NCBI RefSeq assembly: GCF_000305775.1
Contig: NC_018866.1
Location: 434,001-498,000 of the forward strand
Origin: Dehalobacter sp. DCA
GTDB taxonomy: Bacteria > Bacillota > Desulfitobacteriia > Desulfitobacteriales > Syntrophobotulaceae
DNA length: 64,000 nucleotides
Reading direction: 5' to 3'
The stretch's first letter is position 1, and each line of letters opens with the position of its first letter. Position numbers and translations under genes: made by a program. Under the pieces are notes generated by a model that worked only from the letters and a program-made list of their open reading frames with translations, had not been told where the DNA came from and made no database searches. Positions 26,082 to 35,389 of this stretch are shown piece by piece.

Positions 26082-26900
26082 GTGGCCAAAAATAAATCCC
26101 GACTCGATCTTCTTCTAGTCCAAAAAGGATTGGTTGAAAGCAGAGAAAAAGCTAAAGCTTTAATTATGGCCGGAAAAGTCTATAAGGACAATCTTCGTCT
26201 TGACAAACCAGGCATCATGCTGGAAGAAGATACGGGTCTGATTGTCAAGGGAGAGATCCATCCTTACGTTTCGCGCGGAGGTCTGAAACTGGCCAAGGCG
26301 ATGGACGTATTTCAGCTGGATCTGAAGGATAAGGTCATTGCCGATATCGGGGCGTCTACCGGCGGATTTACAGATTGCGCACTGCAGAATGGGGCTTCCA
26401 GGGTCTATGCGGTCGATGTTGGCTACGGTCAGCTGGCTTGGAGGCTGCGCAGTGACGAAAGAGTGGTCTGCCTGGAAAGAACCAATGCGCGTTACCTGAC
26501 TGCGGACAGTCTTCCGGAAAAAGTGGACTGGATCGTATGTGATGTTTCATTTATTTCCCTGACCAAGATTTTTCCCTCGATGACAGCGATTTTGAAAGAA
26601 AGCGGACAGGCGCTGGTCCTCATCAAACCGCAATTTGAGGCCGGACCCGAGAATGTCGGCAAAAACGGTGTTGTCAGAGACCCGCAAGTTCACCGGGGGG
26701 TTCTGCAAAACGTCCTGTCTGAAGCTCAAAAACAGGGATTTCAGGTCAAGGGACTGGATTTTTCGCCAATTCGCGGTCCCGAAGGAAATATAGAATTTTT
26801 AGCCTGGCTCCACAACGGAAATGAGCAAGAGGCAGCGGTATTCGACTGGAATCCTTGTCTGACTGAGCTTGTTCTGAAGGCTCAGGCAGGAACGGAGTGA
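26082..26900 (+). CDS. TlyA-family rRNA methyltransferase (YqxC-like)
   Basis: The 272-aa protein has an N-terminal S4 RNA-binding domain (RLDLLLVQKGLVESREKAKALIMAGKVY) and an FtsJ-like SAM-binding domain (VIADIGASTGGFTDCALQNGASRVYAVDVGYGQLAW). Members methylate 2'-OH groups in rRNA or act as haemolysin-like proteins. The position between dxs and argR is that of Bacillus yqxC. It starts with GTG. Confidence 0.9.
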   Translation: MAKNKSRLDLLLVQKGLVESREKAKALIMAGKVYKDNLRLDKPGIMLEEDTGLIVKGEIHPYVSRGGLKLAKAMDVFQLDLKDKVIADIGASTGGFTDCALQNGASRVYAVDVGYGQLAWRLRSDERVVCLERTNARYLTADSLPEKVDWIVCDVSFISLTKIFPSMTAILKESGQALVLIKPQFEAGPENVGKNGVVRDPQVHRGVLQNVLSEAQKQGFQVKGLDFSPIRGPEGNIEFLAWLHNGNEQEAAVFDWNPCLTELVLKAQAGTE

Positions 26901-26904
26901 ACGG

Positions 26905-27723
26905 ATGGGAAACAAGGTAGGGATATGGATTAACCATTCTAAAATTACGAAAGAGAGCATCACCCCTCAGCTGATCAATTGGTTCAACAGTCAGGGATGG
27001 GAAACTGTACCGGAATGGGACCAGGAGATTACGGAAGATGTTGACTTTGTACTTTCCCTTGGCGGAGACGGCACAGTCTTGAAAGCTGCCAGAGAAGCCG
27101 CCCGGTTCAACATCCCGGTTCTCGGCGTGAATTACGGCCGGCTTGGTTTTTTATGCGAGGTTGAACGCGGCGAAATCTATTCTGCCTTAAAAAAGGTGCT
27201 GCGCAATGAATATACGGTCGATGAGAGACTCATGATGATTACTTCATATTTCAAAGACGGTCAAAAACAGCAGGATATGGTTCTGAATGATGTCGTTTTT
27301 ATCCGGGACAGTGAAGAGACGCTGATAACGCTTCAGGTCAAGCTTTCCGGTGAACCGATTGCGAGTCCGCCTTCGGACGGCTTGATTATTGCAACCCCGA
27401 CAGGTTCGACCGCCTATTCACTTTCAGCCGGCGGACCTGTTGTGAGCCCGGATGTTCAGGCCATGTTGATCACGCCGCTGGCTGCCCATGCGCTTTCGTC
27501 CCGGCCCATGGTCATATCAAACAAGGAAAAAATAGATATCAGTCTGACCAGAGGCAATAAATGCCGGGTGACCGTCGACGGGAAGTATCTGACGACCATG
27601 AATTCCGGAGATGCGGTCCGGATTGAGACGGCTCCGATTAAAGCAAGATTTATCCGGCTTGGAGGAAGGAGCTTCCCGAAGGTTGTCCGGGAGAAACTCC
27701 GGGACCGCTGGCATGAATCATGA
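26905..27723 (+). CDS. nadK: NAD kinase
   Basis: The 272-aa enzyme phosphorylates NAD to NADP. The diagnostic GGDGT is in FVLSLGGDGTVLKAAREA, followed by the NE-type motif VLNDVVFIR and the glycine-rich TPTGSTAYSLSAGGPVV. It starts 4 bases after the tlyA-like gene and overlaps the next gene by 11 bases. Confidence 0.96.
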   Translation: MGNKVGIWINHSKITKESITPQLINWFNSQGWETVPEWDQEITEDVDFVLSLGGDGTVLKAAREAARFNIPVLGVNYGRLGFLCEVERGEIYSALKKVLRNEYTVDERLMMITSYFKDGQKQQDMVLNDVVFIRDSEETLITLQVKLSGEPIASPPSDGLIIATPTGSTAYSLSAGGPVVSPDVQAMLITPLAAHALSSRPMVISNKEKIDISLTRGNKCRVTVDGKYLTTMNSGDAVRIETAPIKARFIRLGGRSFPKVVREKLRDRWHES

Positions 27724-28324
27724 GGGCATGAACGGTGTCTTTAATCCGAAGGGGATCGAAAATACGCAGACAATGTTAAAAATGTATCTGCAGCACCTTA
27801 TCCAGCCGGGAGATCAGGTGATTGATGCTACGGCAGGACGCGGCAAGGACACCCTTTTTCTGGCGGAATGCGTGGGTCCTGAAGGCCGGGTGTTTGCGTT
27901 TGATATTCAGGAAGAAGCTATCCAATCAACCCGGGAACTGCTCACAGCGCATAAGATGCTCGACAGGGTCGCCTTATTCCGGGAGAGTCACACAGAGATT
28001 GGGTGCCTTGTTCCGCAAGGAATCAGAGCTGCCGTTTTCAATCTCGGATATTTGCCCGGGAGCAGTCAGACAATCATTACCGAGCCGGAGACAACGCTTC
28101 GGGCGGTAAATGATACGTTGAAGCTGCTGGTTGCCAAAGGGGTCATCATGTTGACCGTCTATCGCGGACACAGCCGCAGCTTGGAAGAAGCAAATACACT
28201 GAATGCCTATGCAGCAGAACTGTCCAAGAAGGATTTTCATGTCCTGCAGGGAATGTATCTAAATCAAGGTGAGACATCTCCATATTGGCTAACAATTCAG
28301 AAGAACAGAGGTGATCATTCATGA
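27713..28324 (+). CDS. Class I SAM-dependent methyltransferase (YtqB/rRNA methylase-like)
   Basis: The 203-aa protein has SAM motif I (QVIDATAGRGKDTLFLAECVGPEGRVFAFDIQ), then AAVFNLGYLPGS, where the NLGYLPG motif is typical of YtqB-like putative rRNA methylases, and a final PYWLTIQK. The start ATG lies within the end of nadK; an in-frame ATG at 27728 is possible. The stop overlaps the argR start (ATGA), so the nadK-MTase-argR genes are coupled. Confidence 0.82.
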   Translation: MNHEGMNGVFNPKGIENTQTMLKMYLQHLIQPGDQVIDATAGRGKDTLFLAECVGPEGRVFAFDIQEEAIQSTRELLTAHKMLDRVALFRESHTEIGCLVPQGIRAAVFNLGYLPGSSQTIITEPETTLRAVNDTLKLLVAKGVIMLTVYRGHSRSLEEANTLNAYAAELSKKDFHVLQGMYLNQGETSPYWLTIQKNRGDHS

Positions 28325-28770
28325 AAAGCCGCCGTCAGAAAAAAATCCAGGAACTGATTACCAATGAACCGGTTAAAACGCAGGAAGAATTAGCGCAAAG
28401 GCTGCTCGAAGAGGGCTTTAATGTCACACAGGCCACTGTTTCGCGGGATATCAAGGAGATGGGTCTGATCAAGATATCCGGCTCGGACGATGAATACCGT
28501 TATGCCATTCAGGCTGAAGCGCATCCTCCCGGGTATCAGGAAAGATTGAAACGAATGTTCAAGGAAGTCGTGATCTCGTTCGACAGCAGCGGAAACATCA
28601 TTGTGATCAAGACCATACCGGGGAATGCGCAGGCGATGGCGTTGCTGCTTGACAATATCGGCTGGAAAGAAGTGATCGGCACTGTAGCCGGCGATGATAC
28701 CATCTTTCTTCTGATCAAACCTAAAGAACAAACAGAAATCATTCTGGAAAGACTAACCGAACTGAGCTGA
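28321..28770 (+). CDS. argR: Arginine repressor ArgR/AhrC
   Basis: The 149-aa protein has an N-terminal winged helix (RRQKKIQELITNEPVKTQEELAQRL...VTQATVSRDIKEMGLIKI) and a C-terminal arginine-binding hexamer domain (GNAQAMALLLDNIGWKEVIGTVAGDDTIFLLIK). It follows the Bacillus order yqxC-ahrC-recN. GAGGTGATC precedes the ATG. Confidence 0.97.
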   Translation: MKSRRQKKIQELITNEPVKTQEELAQRLLEEGFNVTQATVSRDIKEMGLIKISGSDDEYRYAIQAEAHPPGYQERLKRMFKEVVISFDSSGNIIVIKTIPGNAQAMALLLDNIGWKEVIGTVAGDDTIFLLIKPKEQTEIILERLTELS

Positions 28771-28821
28771 GCCATGCCTTAAAATCATGGATTGACTGAG
28801 TATGCAAAGAGGAGGAGACCT

Positions 28822-30492
28822 ATGCTCGTAGAACTTCGCATCAAAGATTTTGCACTGATGGAAGATGTCCATTTGGTTTTTGATAAAGGCTTGTCTGTTT
28901 TTACAGGGGAGACAGGAGCCGGAAAATCCATGCTGGTCGATGCGTTGGGTTTGCTTCTGGGCGGAAGAGCCAGCAATGAATTTCTGCGGCATGGCAAGGA
29001 CAAAGCGTGTGTGGAAGGGATTTTTTCCAATCTGCCGCTGAAATTGACTGAAATGTTGCAGGACGAAGGATATCCGCTCGAAGATGATCTGCTGTATCTG
29101 TATCGGGAAATCAATGATTCCGGCCGGAATGTCTGCCGTGTTCAGGGCAGAACCGTCCCGTTATCCCTGTACCGGACATTCTGTGAAGGACTCGTAGACA
29201 TTCACGATCAGATGGAGCACCAGTCACTGCTGCAGGCCGAAACCCAAAGGGAGCTCTTAGACAGTTTCGGCGGCGAGGAGCATTTAAAACTGCTGAAACA
29301 AGTCAGGGACGCGGCTGTCAATTACCGGAACACCATGTCCAGAGAAAGAGAACTCCTGCGTTCGGAGCGGGACAGGGAGAAAAGGGAAGAAATACTGCGT
29401 TACCAGATTGAGGAAATTGACCGGATTGCACCGGTTTCCGGTGAAGAGGAATCTCTGGAACAGGAGAAAAAGTTTCTGCTGAATGCCGAGAAGATCGTCA
29501 GTCTTGTCAATGAAGCCTATGATGAACTATATGCCGGAACCAAAGAAACCTCTGATTCTGCTTTTGATATGATTGGGTCAGCCACAGAAAAAATGGGGGA
29601 ACTCTCGGCGCTTGATCCTGAGATTGAAGAGCTGCATAAGAACCTTGAAGAGATCTATTTCAGTCTTGAAGATTATGTGACCAAACTGCGGTCCTATAAA
29701 GACAGGCTGGATTTTGAACCAGGAAGGCTTGACGAAATTGAAACCCGCCTGATTGATCTCGGTAAGCTCAGAAAATATGCGTATACGATTGAAGCTGTTT
29801 TGGAAAGACGGGTTGAAATGGGAGAAGAACTTGAAGAAATTGCCCATCTTCAGGATGAAAAGGAAAATATCCGGCGCGAAAAGAAAGAAGCGCTGACAAC
29901 GTATAATAATCTGGCGGAGGAACTCAGCCTGAACCGCGGGATTCAGGCTGAACGAATTGAAAAGGGCCTGGCAGACGAATTGCTCGATTTGGGGTTAAAC
30001 GAGGCCAGAATCGAAATCATATTCTCACCAGTCACTGAACCGTCGCCCGAAGGTGCGGAACAGATCGAATTTTATTTTTCCGCGAATGTCGGAGAACCTC
30101 CCAAGCCTTTGGCCAAAGTGGCTTCAGGCGGAGAAATGGCCAGGATCATGCTGGCTTTCAAAAGCTTATTATCGAAAGTGGAAACTGTGGATACGTTTGT
30201 TTTCGATGAAGTGGACAGCGGAGTCGGCGGCAGAACGATCATGAAGGTCGCTGAAAAGCTTGAAAAAATATCTGAGAACAGACAAGTGCTCTGCATTACC
30301 CACTCGGCGCCTATCGCGGCATTTGCCGACAGCCATTTTGGCATTGATAAAGTCGTTGTGGAAGACCGGACACAGACCAAAGTCAATCGGCTTGGCGAAA
30401 GTGAAAGGGTCCAGGAAATGGCCCGAATGCTTGGCGGTGAAAGCGTCGCGCTAAGCCTTGCGGAGGAATTATGGCAGCAGGCCAAAAAATAA
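28822..30492 (+). CDS. recN: DNA repair protein RecN
   Basis: This 556-aa SMC-like ATPase acts at double-strand breaks. Walker A is TGETGAGKSMLVDALGLLLGGRAS, the signature is LAKVASGGEMARIMLAFKSLL, and Walker B is TFVFDEVDSGVGGRT, with long coiled coils at about 160-380 between them. The ATG at 28822 (N-terminus MLVELRIKDFALMEDV) has AGGAGGAG before it and was preferred to an upstream in-frame codon. Confidence 0.97.
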   Translation: MLVELRIKDFALMEDVHLVFDKGLSVFTGETGAGKSMLVDALGLLLGGRASNEFLRHGKDKACVEGIFSNLPLKLTEMLQDEGYPLEDDLLYLYREINDSGRNVCRVQGRTVPLSLYRTFCEGLVDIHDQMEHQSLLQAETQRELLDSFGGEEHLKLLKQVRDAAVNYRNTMSRERELLRSERDREKREEILRYQIEEIDRIAPVSGEEESLEQEKKFLLNAEKIVSLVNEAYDELYAGTKETSDSAFDMIGSATEKMGELSALDPEIEELHKNLEEIYFSLEDYVTKLRSYKDRLDFEPGRLDEIETRLIDLGKLRKYAYTIEAVLERRVEMGEELEEIAHLQDEKENIRREKKEALTTYNNLAEELSLNRGIQAERIEKGLADELLDLGLNEARIEIIFSPVTEPSPEGAEQIEFYFSANVGEPPKPLAKVASGGEMARIMLAFKSLLSKVETVDTFVFDEVDSGVGGRTIMKVAEKLEKISENRQVLCITHSAPIAAFADSHFGIDKVVVEDRTQTKVNRLGESERVQEMARMLGGESVALSLAEELWQQAKK

Positions 30493-30524
30493 ATTAACAG
30501 GCCAAAAAATGAATTAAAATGTAA

Positions 30525-30580
30525 TAAAAAAAGTACCCTGTTATTTCGCATACAAAAGCGACAGCAGGGTACTTTTTTAA
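30525..30580. terminator. Bidirectional terminator between recN and the convergent flippase-like gene
   Basis: AAAAAGTACCCTG pairs with CAGGGTACTTTTT; the top of the stem is extended by CTGT/ACAG. Runs of A before and T after make it work on both strands. Confidence 0.9.
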
Positions 30581-30592
30581 TACGGGCTTCCT

Positions 30593-31612
30593 TTACGACT
30601 TCTTTAAGCTTTGTTTATACAGGTAATCGATCAGTACGACAATCCCGCCCACGAACAAATTTAAATAATAGACGATGAATCTCCAGAGCATGATCGCATA
30701 GATCATAACACCGGAAGGAAAAACCAGCCCGAATATCAGGTAAAATCCTCCCTCAGATGCTCCGGCATTTCCAGGCGTCGGAATGTAATTAATCGCCATG
30801 TAATGCAAAGACTGCACAGCAAGAATATCAAACAGGGACGCGTCTCTTAAACCAAATGACAGATAGACAAAATAGGTTACGCAAAAGTACACGATGACTT
30901 GAATCAACGTATAGAGACAGGTTAGAAGCAGAGCTTTGCGGTCTCTCAGGAACAAGCGCAGAGAACTTCTGTATTCCTCAATATGACTGGAAAAGATTTG
31001 ATCATTCATATTCTTGGCCAGTTTGATTTTATGAAGCAATCTTAAGATCAGAAGGCAGACCTTTTTCACAATCAAACTGTTGTAACAGAGCAAAAGAAGA
31101 GCCAGCGTCGATATGATATTGATCATAAAACCTATAGCAATGAAGGTTTTGCTGACAGCACCCTGCTCAAAGATAAAATCATACTTAAAAATAGCCATAA
31201 CCAAGGCGAAGGCAGTCACAATAATATGATAGATCGTAAATTTATTGATCGTGACTGATGTAGCCAGCCCCAGCGGGATTTTATAGTCATTTTTCATCGT
31301 ATAGACCTGCGCGACAGGCTGTCCTCCGCCAGAAAAAGGAGTAATGGAACTATAATACTGTCCAATCAGCGCTATTTTCATATACTGCCAAAAACGGATA
31401 CCTTGATCAGAGATCTCAACAATCACTTTAATAATTAACGCATCAAAAAACCAAAAAAGGACCATGCAGACAAATGCCAGGAATAACAGCCCTCCATCAG
31501 TTATGGCGATCAGGTGAGGTATAATACTAAATTTCGAACTGGAAATCAATATCCAGACGGTCACGGCAATGACCAGGGCTGTAAAAAAATAATTTACAAA
31601 TATTTTTTTCAT
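30593..31612 (-). CDS. Lysylphosphatidylglycerol synthase TM region/UPF0104 family (flippase-like) protein
   Basis: The 339-aa protein has seven or eight membrane segments throughout. The motif QYYSSITPFSGGGQPVAQVYTM and the later NYIPTPGNAGASEGGFYLIFG are typical of the AglD/MprF N-terminal flippase family. Substrates are unknown for most members. The start ATG at 31612 follows AAAGGAAAC; an in-frame codon 16 residues upstream lacks a site. It is inserted, relative to Bacillus order, between recN and spoIVB on the opposite strand. Confidence 0.83.
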   Translation of the reverse strand: MKKIFVNYFFTALVIAVTVWILISSSKFSIIPHLIAITDGGLLFLAFVCMVLFWFFDALIIKVIVEISDQGIRFWQYMKIALIGQYYSSITPFSGGGQPVAQVYTMKNDYKIPLGLATSVTINKFTIYHIIVTAFALVMAIFKYDFIFEQGAVSKTFIAIGFMINIISTLALLLLCYNSLIVKKVCLLILRLLHKIKLAKNMNDQIFSSHIEEYRSSLRLFLRDRKALLLTCLYTLIQVIVYFCVTYFVYLSFGLRDASLFDILAVQSLHYMAINYIPTPGNAGASEGGFYLIFGLVFPSGVMIYAIMLWRFIVYYLNLFVGGIVVLIDYLYKQSLKKS

Positions 31613-31762
31613 CGTTTGTTTCCTTTTATGACTATTATGAAGCCTATTATAACCCAACAAATGACAAGAGTGCTAGCTTTTGTCATTTTTTTATTTCGCC
31701 ATAAATTTAAGAAATCCTAGAAAACATTTCACAGGATGAAACCTTTTTATAAGGGAAATCTA

Positions 31763-31792
31763 ATACTGCAATAAAAAATTTTATTGTAGTAT
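31763..31792. promoter_or_regulatory. spoIVB: 14-bp palindrome upstream of spoIVB
   Basis: ATACTGCAATAAAA and TTTTATTGTAGTAT pair fully (one G-U) with a 2-base gap. It lies about 85 bases before the annotated spoIVB start and about 150 bases before the divergent flippase-like gene. It may be an operator or an RNA hairpin. No clear sigma-F/G promoter could be fixed by eye. Confidence 0.45.
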
Positions 31793-31847
31793 CTCTGCAG
31801 AGAAAAAAATACGTGAGGAGGGTGAAAAACTGAAGGGAAAAAACGGT

Positions 31848-33008
31848 TTGCATAAAAAACTAACCCGTATTATTTTCCGAATAGGAATTCTCCTCGTTTT
31901 TACCCTTAGTATTCAACAAATTGCAGGATTCTATCAGAAAACAGAAACCAGTCGTTTTTACCCGGTAATCAATTATCTCGATTTTTTTTCAGCAGGCAAG
32001 GAAGTCAATAAAGTACGGCCATCCGTTGTTCCAGGCGGACAATCCATTGGAGTGACCTTACAGACCAAAGGAGTCTTGGTCGTAGGATATGCTCCGATCA
32101 CGAACAAGGAAGGCAAACAGTCTTATCCTGCAAAGGATTCTGGAATAGAAGTCGGGGACATCATTTTAAAAATTAATGGCATCACAGCAACGAATGATTT
32201 TCAGGTAGCACAGGAAATCGATAAAAAATGCAAAGAAAACAAAACCATTGTACTTGAGATCAAACACAAAGAAAAAATTCTGGAAAAAAAGATTCAGCCG
32301 GTATTCTGCTCAGAAACCCAAAGATATCGGATAGGGCTGTTTATCAGGGATGAGGCTGCAGGAGTGGGAACTCTGACGTTTACTGAACCCGATACGAAAA
32401 TATTCGGGGCTTTGGGACACGTCATCACGGATATTGATACCAATGACCAAATTGAATTAAGTGACGGCAAAATCGTTGAATCCACAATCTACGCCATTGA
32501 AAAAGGTCAAAGAGGAGACCCCGGAGAAAAAATTGGTACGTTTATGCTTCAGTCAAATTTCACCGGTAAAATTGCCAAGAATTCAGCCAGCGGGATATTT
32601 GGTATTTATGAAGGTGAAGTCCGGAATCCGTATTTCAGTACCATTGTCCCTATAGCCTGGAAATCCGAGGTTGAGGTTGGGCCGGCTAAAATCTATACGG
32701 TTTTAAAAGACAATACCATCGAAGAATTTGACATTAAAATAGAAAAAATTATGCAGTACCGGACTGACAACAAAAACATGATTATCAGGATCACCGATCC
32801 GGAATTGCTGGAAAAAACGGGAGGGATCGTCCAAGGTATGAGCGGCAGCCCGATTATTCAAAATGGCAAAATTGTTGGCGCCGTTACGCATGTATTTGTC
32901 AATGATTCTACCCGGGGATACGGAATATTTATTGAGAAAATGATAGACGAATCAGGTATAACGAGTAAAGCAGCAGCCGCCCGCGAGGGCGGTTTCTTCA
33001 ATACATGA
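31848..33008 (+). CDS. spoIVB: Stage IV sporulation protein B (signalling serine protease)
   Basis: SpoIVB is secreted from the forespore and triggers pro-sigma-K processing. This 386-aa protein has an N-terminal membrane signal (IIFRIGILLVFTLSIQQIAGF), a PDZ domain (about 85-145: KDSGIEVGDIILKINGITATND) and the S55 peptidase domain, with the catalytic Ser in GGIVQGMSGSPIIQNGKIVGAVTHVF. The listed start is TTG 31848, but the only good ribosome site (GAGGAGGG at 31815-31822) fits an in-frame CTG at 31830, so the true protein may be six residues longer. spo0A follows, as in Bacillus. Confidence 0.95.
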   Translation: MHKKLTRIIFRIGILLVFTLSIQQIAGFYQKTETSRFYPVINYLDFFSAGKEVNKVRPSVVPGGQSIGVTLQTKGVLVVGYAPITNKEGKQSYPAKDSGIEVGDIILKINGITATNDFQVAQEIDKKCKENKTIVLEIKHKEKILEKKIQPVFCSETQRYRIGLFIRDEAAGVGTLTFTEPDTKIFGALGHVITDIDTNDQIELSDGKIVESTIYAIEKGQRGDPGEKIGTFMLQSNFTGKIAKNSASGIFGIYEGEVRNPYFSTIVPIAWKSEVEVGPAKIYTVLKDNTIEEFDIKIEKIMQYRTDNKNMIIRITDPELLEKTGGIVQGMSGSPIIQNGKIVGAVTHVFVNDSTRGYGIFIEKMIDESGITSKAAAAREGGFFNT

Positions 33009-33084
33009 ATGCTTATTATATTTTCTTATTATATTTTATAAAATGATACTTCATACTGAATATATATATTTTTCCAATAGATCA

Positions 33085-33113
33085 GAAGGAATTGGTAAAT
33101 TCTTGTCGAAGAG
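33085..33113 (+). promoter_or_regulatory. spo0A: Sigma-H-type promoter with overlapping 0A box ahead of spo0A
   Basis: GAAGGAATT (33085-33093) fits the sigma-H -35 consensus RnAGGAwWT. After 11 bases, GTCGAAGAG (33105-33113) resembles the -10 RnnGAATww. A perfect 0A box, TTGTCGAA, lies at 33103-33110 over the -10 element. This suggests sigma-H-driven, Spo0A-controlled expression. The same layout occurs before spoIIAA. Function is inferred from the known consensus sequences. Confidence 0.7.
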
Positions 33114-33172
33114 TAACAGGATTGGATTTATATGTTTTTTTGGCGTATCTTTGGAAACTGGAGGATAGTTCG

Positions 33173-33979
33173 ATGGAAACAATAAAAGTTTTGTTGGCTG
33201 ACGATAACCGCGATTTTATTGAAGTATTAAAGGAATATATAAGCAATCAAAAGGACATGGTGCTTTCGGGTGTAGCTTATAACGGAAACGACGCACTGGA
33301 TATGATCAAAAAAGAGGAACCTGATGTCGTGGTCCTGGATATAATTATGCCTCATCTTGACGGATTAGGCGTCATGGAAAAACTAATAAACACGATCAAA
33401 AGGCCCAAAGTGATCATTTTAACTTCTTTTGGCCAGGAAAATATGACACAGCGGGCAGTTCAGCTGGGGGCTGACTATTACATATTGAAACCGTTTGATT
33501 TGGAAACGTTAGGGAAAAGAATACGGCAGCTGGTCGGGGTTTATGAAGCCGCTCCTTCGTTTAACAATATTTCAAATGCGATGTTATCTTCGAATATGAG
33601 CAGTGTTATCCAGGTTAACGCCAAGAATTCCAAGATGATTGAAGTTGAAGTTACCAAGATGATCCAGCAGATGGGAGTACCCGCGCATGTTAAGGGCTAT
33701 CAGTATCTGAGAGACGCTATTGTCTCCGTGATCAAAGATGTTTCTCTGCTTGGTGCTGTGACCAAAGAATTGTATCCCATGATCGCCAAAAATTATGGGA
33801 CGACTCCCAGCAGAGTGGAAAGGGCAATCCGCCATGCGATTGAACTAGCCTGGGACAGAGGAAATATTGATTTCATGAACAAATTTTTTGGCTATACGAT
33901 TAATGTTGACCGCGGGAAACCGACAAATTCCGAATTTATCGCTATGGTCGCAGATAAATTGAGAATTGCTGATAATTGA
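33173..33979 (+). CDS. spo0A: Stage 0 sporulation protein A, master response regulator
   Basis: The 268-aa protein has a receiver domain (about 1-125) with acidic pocket DDNRDF, phosphoacceptor Asp in [15 protein letters not shown] and conserved Lys in YILKPFD. The Spo0A-type DNA-binding domain (about 150-268) contains [21 protein letters not shown] and the recognition-helix region [24 protein letters not shown]. The ATG at 33173 has GGAGGATAG before it; a longer in-frame extension to 33092 runs through the promoter and was rejected. Confidence 0.98.
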   Translation: METIKVLLADDNRDFIEVLKEYISNQKDMVLSGVAYNGNDALDMIKKEEPDVVVLDIIMPHLDGLGVMEKLINTIKRPKVIILTSFGQENMTQRAVQLGADYYILKPFDLETLGKRIRQLVGVYEAAPSFNNISNAMLSSNMSSVIQVNAKNSKMIEVEVTKMIQQMGVPAHVKGYQYLRDAIVSVIKDVSLLGAVTKELYPMIAKNYGTTPSRVERAIRHAIELAWDRGNIDFMNKFFGYTINVDRGKPTNSEFIAMVADKLRIADN

Positions 33980-33996
33980 TTGCCTGCTGAGCTCAG

Positions 33997-34038
33997 CACC
34001 TCAGAATTTTATTTCGAATAAATTCTGAGGTGTTTTAA
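33997..34038. terminator. spo0A: Terminator of spo0A
   Basis: CACCTCAGAATTTTAT and AATAAATTCTGAGGTG form a long stem with a TTCG loop, followed by TTTT. It sits 18 bases after spo0A and also faces the convergent gene at 34071. Confidence 0.92.
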
Positions 34039-34070
34039 ATTGTTCAACTATATACGTATTGAATGGCGGT

Positions 34071-34637
34071 CTAGGTTTTGCCAAGGTATTGGATGATCTG
34101 ATCCTTGTCTTCCCTAGAAGCATGATAAATTGGCTGAAGCTGACCTTTGGAGATACCGGCCCATCGTAAATAGATAATTTGTTCATATTGTTTTTCAAAT
34201 ACCGGATCAAAATATTTTAGATTTAAAATAATATAATGCTGATTGACCTGTCCGGTATCCATTCCCTGGGTCTGAATATCGACGGTGACAACTAAATCCA
34301 CAGTGGAATCAGGAGAAACATAATTGGCGAGGGAGATCTGATCAACCTGGAGCGGTTCGGCATTTAAATCAATGTCTGCAAAGATGGCCTGACAATGGAG
34401 TGAAGCTGCCGGATGCGCACCGACGTTGGTGAAATGAAAACTGAATGTCAGATCTTTTTTATTGAGGATCTCCACAGAAGGAGATTGCGTAAAGGTAAGG
34501 TAGGGTCTGACTGCTTCCCGTTCTTCCTTCCAGGCTGTCAGGGAAATATAGACGGTAATCATGGAGGTAACAGCAAAGATAAAGGTTGTTATCGTTACCA
34601 GCAGCTGATAGGTGTTATGATGAGATTCAGTCGACAT
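34071..34637 (-). CDS. Hypothetical protein with one N-terminal membrane helix
   Basis: The 188-aa protein has a membrane segment at about 10-33 (YQLLVTITTFIFAVTSMITVYISL). A mostly beta-type soluble domain follows (LTFSFHFTNVGAHPAASLHCQAI, VDLVVTVDIQTQ, HYIILNLKYFDPVFEKQYEQII), suggesting an immunoglobulin-like outer domain. I do not recognise a family. It lies on the opposite strand between spo0A and nudF. Confidence 0.65.
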   Translation of the reverse strand: MSTESHHNTYQLLVTITTFIFAVTSMITVYISLTAWKEEREAVRPYLTFTQSPSVEILNKKDLTFSFHFTNVGAHPAASLHCQAIFADIDLNAEPLQVDQISLANYVSPDSTVDLVVTVDIQTQGMDTGQVNQHYIILNLKYFDPVFEKQYEQIIYLRWAGISKGQLQPIYHASREDKDQIIQYLGKT

Positions 34638-34770
34638 ATTTACGCCCCCCAGACCAAACAGATCTATTCTATCTTAGTATGGAGGAAGACAATAATATGC
34701 CGGAAGCCGGTACAAAAAACCATCATGAAGAGTGCAATCCACAGATTTTATGGAATACAGGAGGTTTAGC

Positions 34771-35295
34771 ATGGACAAAATCGGCCTGACAGAAAAATGT
34801 ATTGCCGAACAGACCGTATATTCCGGAAAGTTCATCAGTGTCCATCAGGATACCGTTGAACTACCGAATGGAAAAACGTCTATTCGGGAAATTGTAAGGC
34901 ATCCGGGTGCTGTAGCCATCGTGCCTGAACACGAAGGCAAGATCTTGATGGTTCGCCAGTACCGCTATGCGCTGGCCAAAGAAACGCTGGAAATTCCAGC
35001 CGGTAAAATGGATCCGGGTGAAGATCCGGAAACCTGCGCCTTAAGAGAATTAAGAGAGGAAACAGGTTATGAAGGAGAACTGAACTATCTTGGCTCCTTT
35101 TATACATCACCGGGTTTTACCGATGAAATTATCCATATCTACCGGGCACAGCATCTGAGCTGGTCTCCTCTGGACTGTGATGAGGATGAGTTTCTGAATG
35201 TCGTAGCTGTTCCGAGGGAACAGGCCCTGCAAATGGCAGGGAGTAGCGGGTTCTTTGATGCCAAAACTGCTATTGGTCTGCTTCTGGCTCTATAA
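34771..35295 (+). CDS. nudF: ADP-ribose pyrophosphatase, Nudix hydrolase
   Basis: The 174-aa enzyme carries a full Nudix box: GKMDPGEDPETCALRELREETGYEG (G-x5-E-x7-REUxEExGU). The flanking sequences EIVRHPGAVAIVP, MVRQYRYALAKETLEIPAG and SPGFTDEIIHIY are typical of the ADP-ribose pyrophosphatase group. The start is the ATG after CAGGAGG. The order nudF-spoIIM-xerD-deoB-punA matches Bacillus. Confidence 0.93.
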   Translation: MDKIGLTEKCIAEQTVYSGKFISVHQDTVELPNGKTSIREIVRHPGAVAIVPEHEGKILMVRQYRYALAKETLEIPAGKMDPGEDPETCALRELREETGYEGELNYLGSFYTSPGFTDEIIHIYRAQHLSWSPLDCDEDEFLNVVAVPREQALQMAGSSGFFDAKTAIGLLLAL

Positions 35296-35377
35296 AGAAA
35301 AAAATTTCCTCAGTGTTTTACACGGATTTTAGGGTCACTGTACATCATTCTTTAAATGAGTAGGCATATTTGGGTCT

Positions 35378-35389
35378 GGTCTGCAGACC
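35378..35389. promoter_or_regulatory. 12-bp perfect palindrome between nudF and spoIIM
   Basis: GGTCTGCAGACC is self-complementary and lies 115 bases before spoIIM. A TTGACA with a weak GAATAT 17 bases later (35439-35467) may form a promoter downstream of it. Either could control spoIIM; this is inference. Confidence 0.35.
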
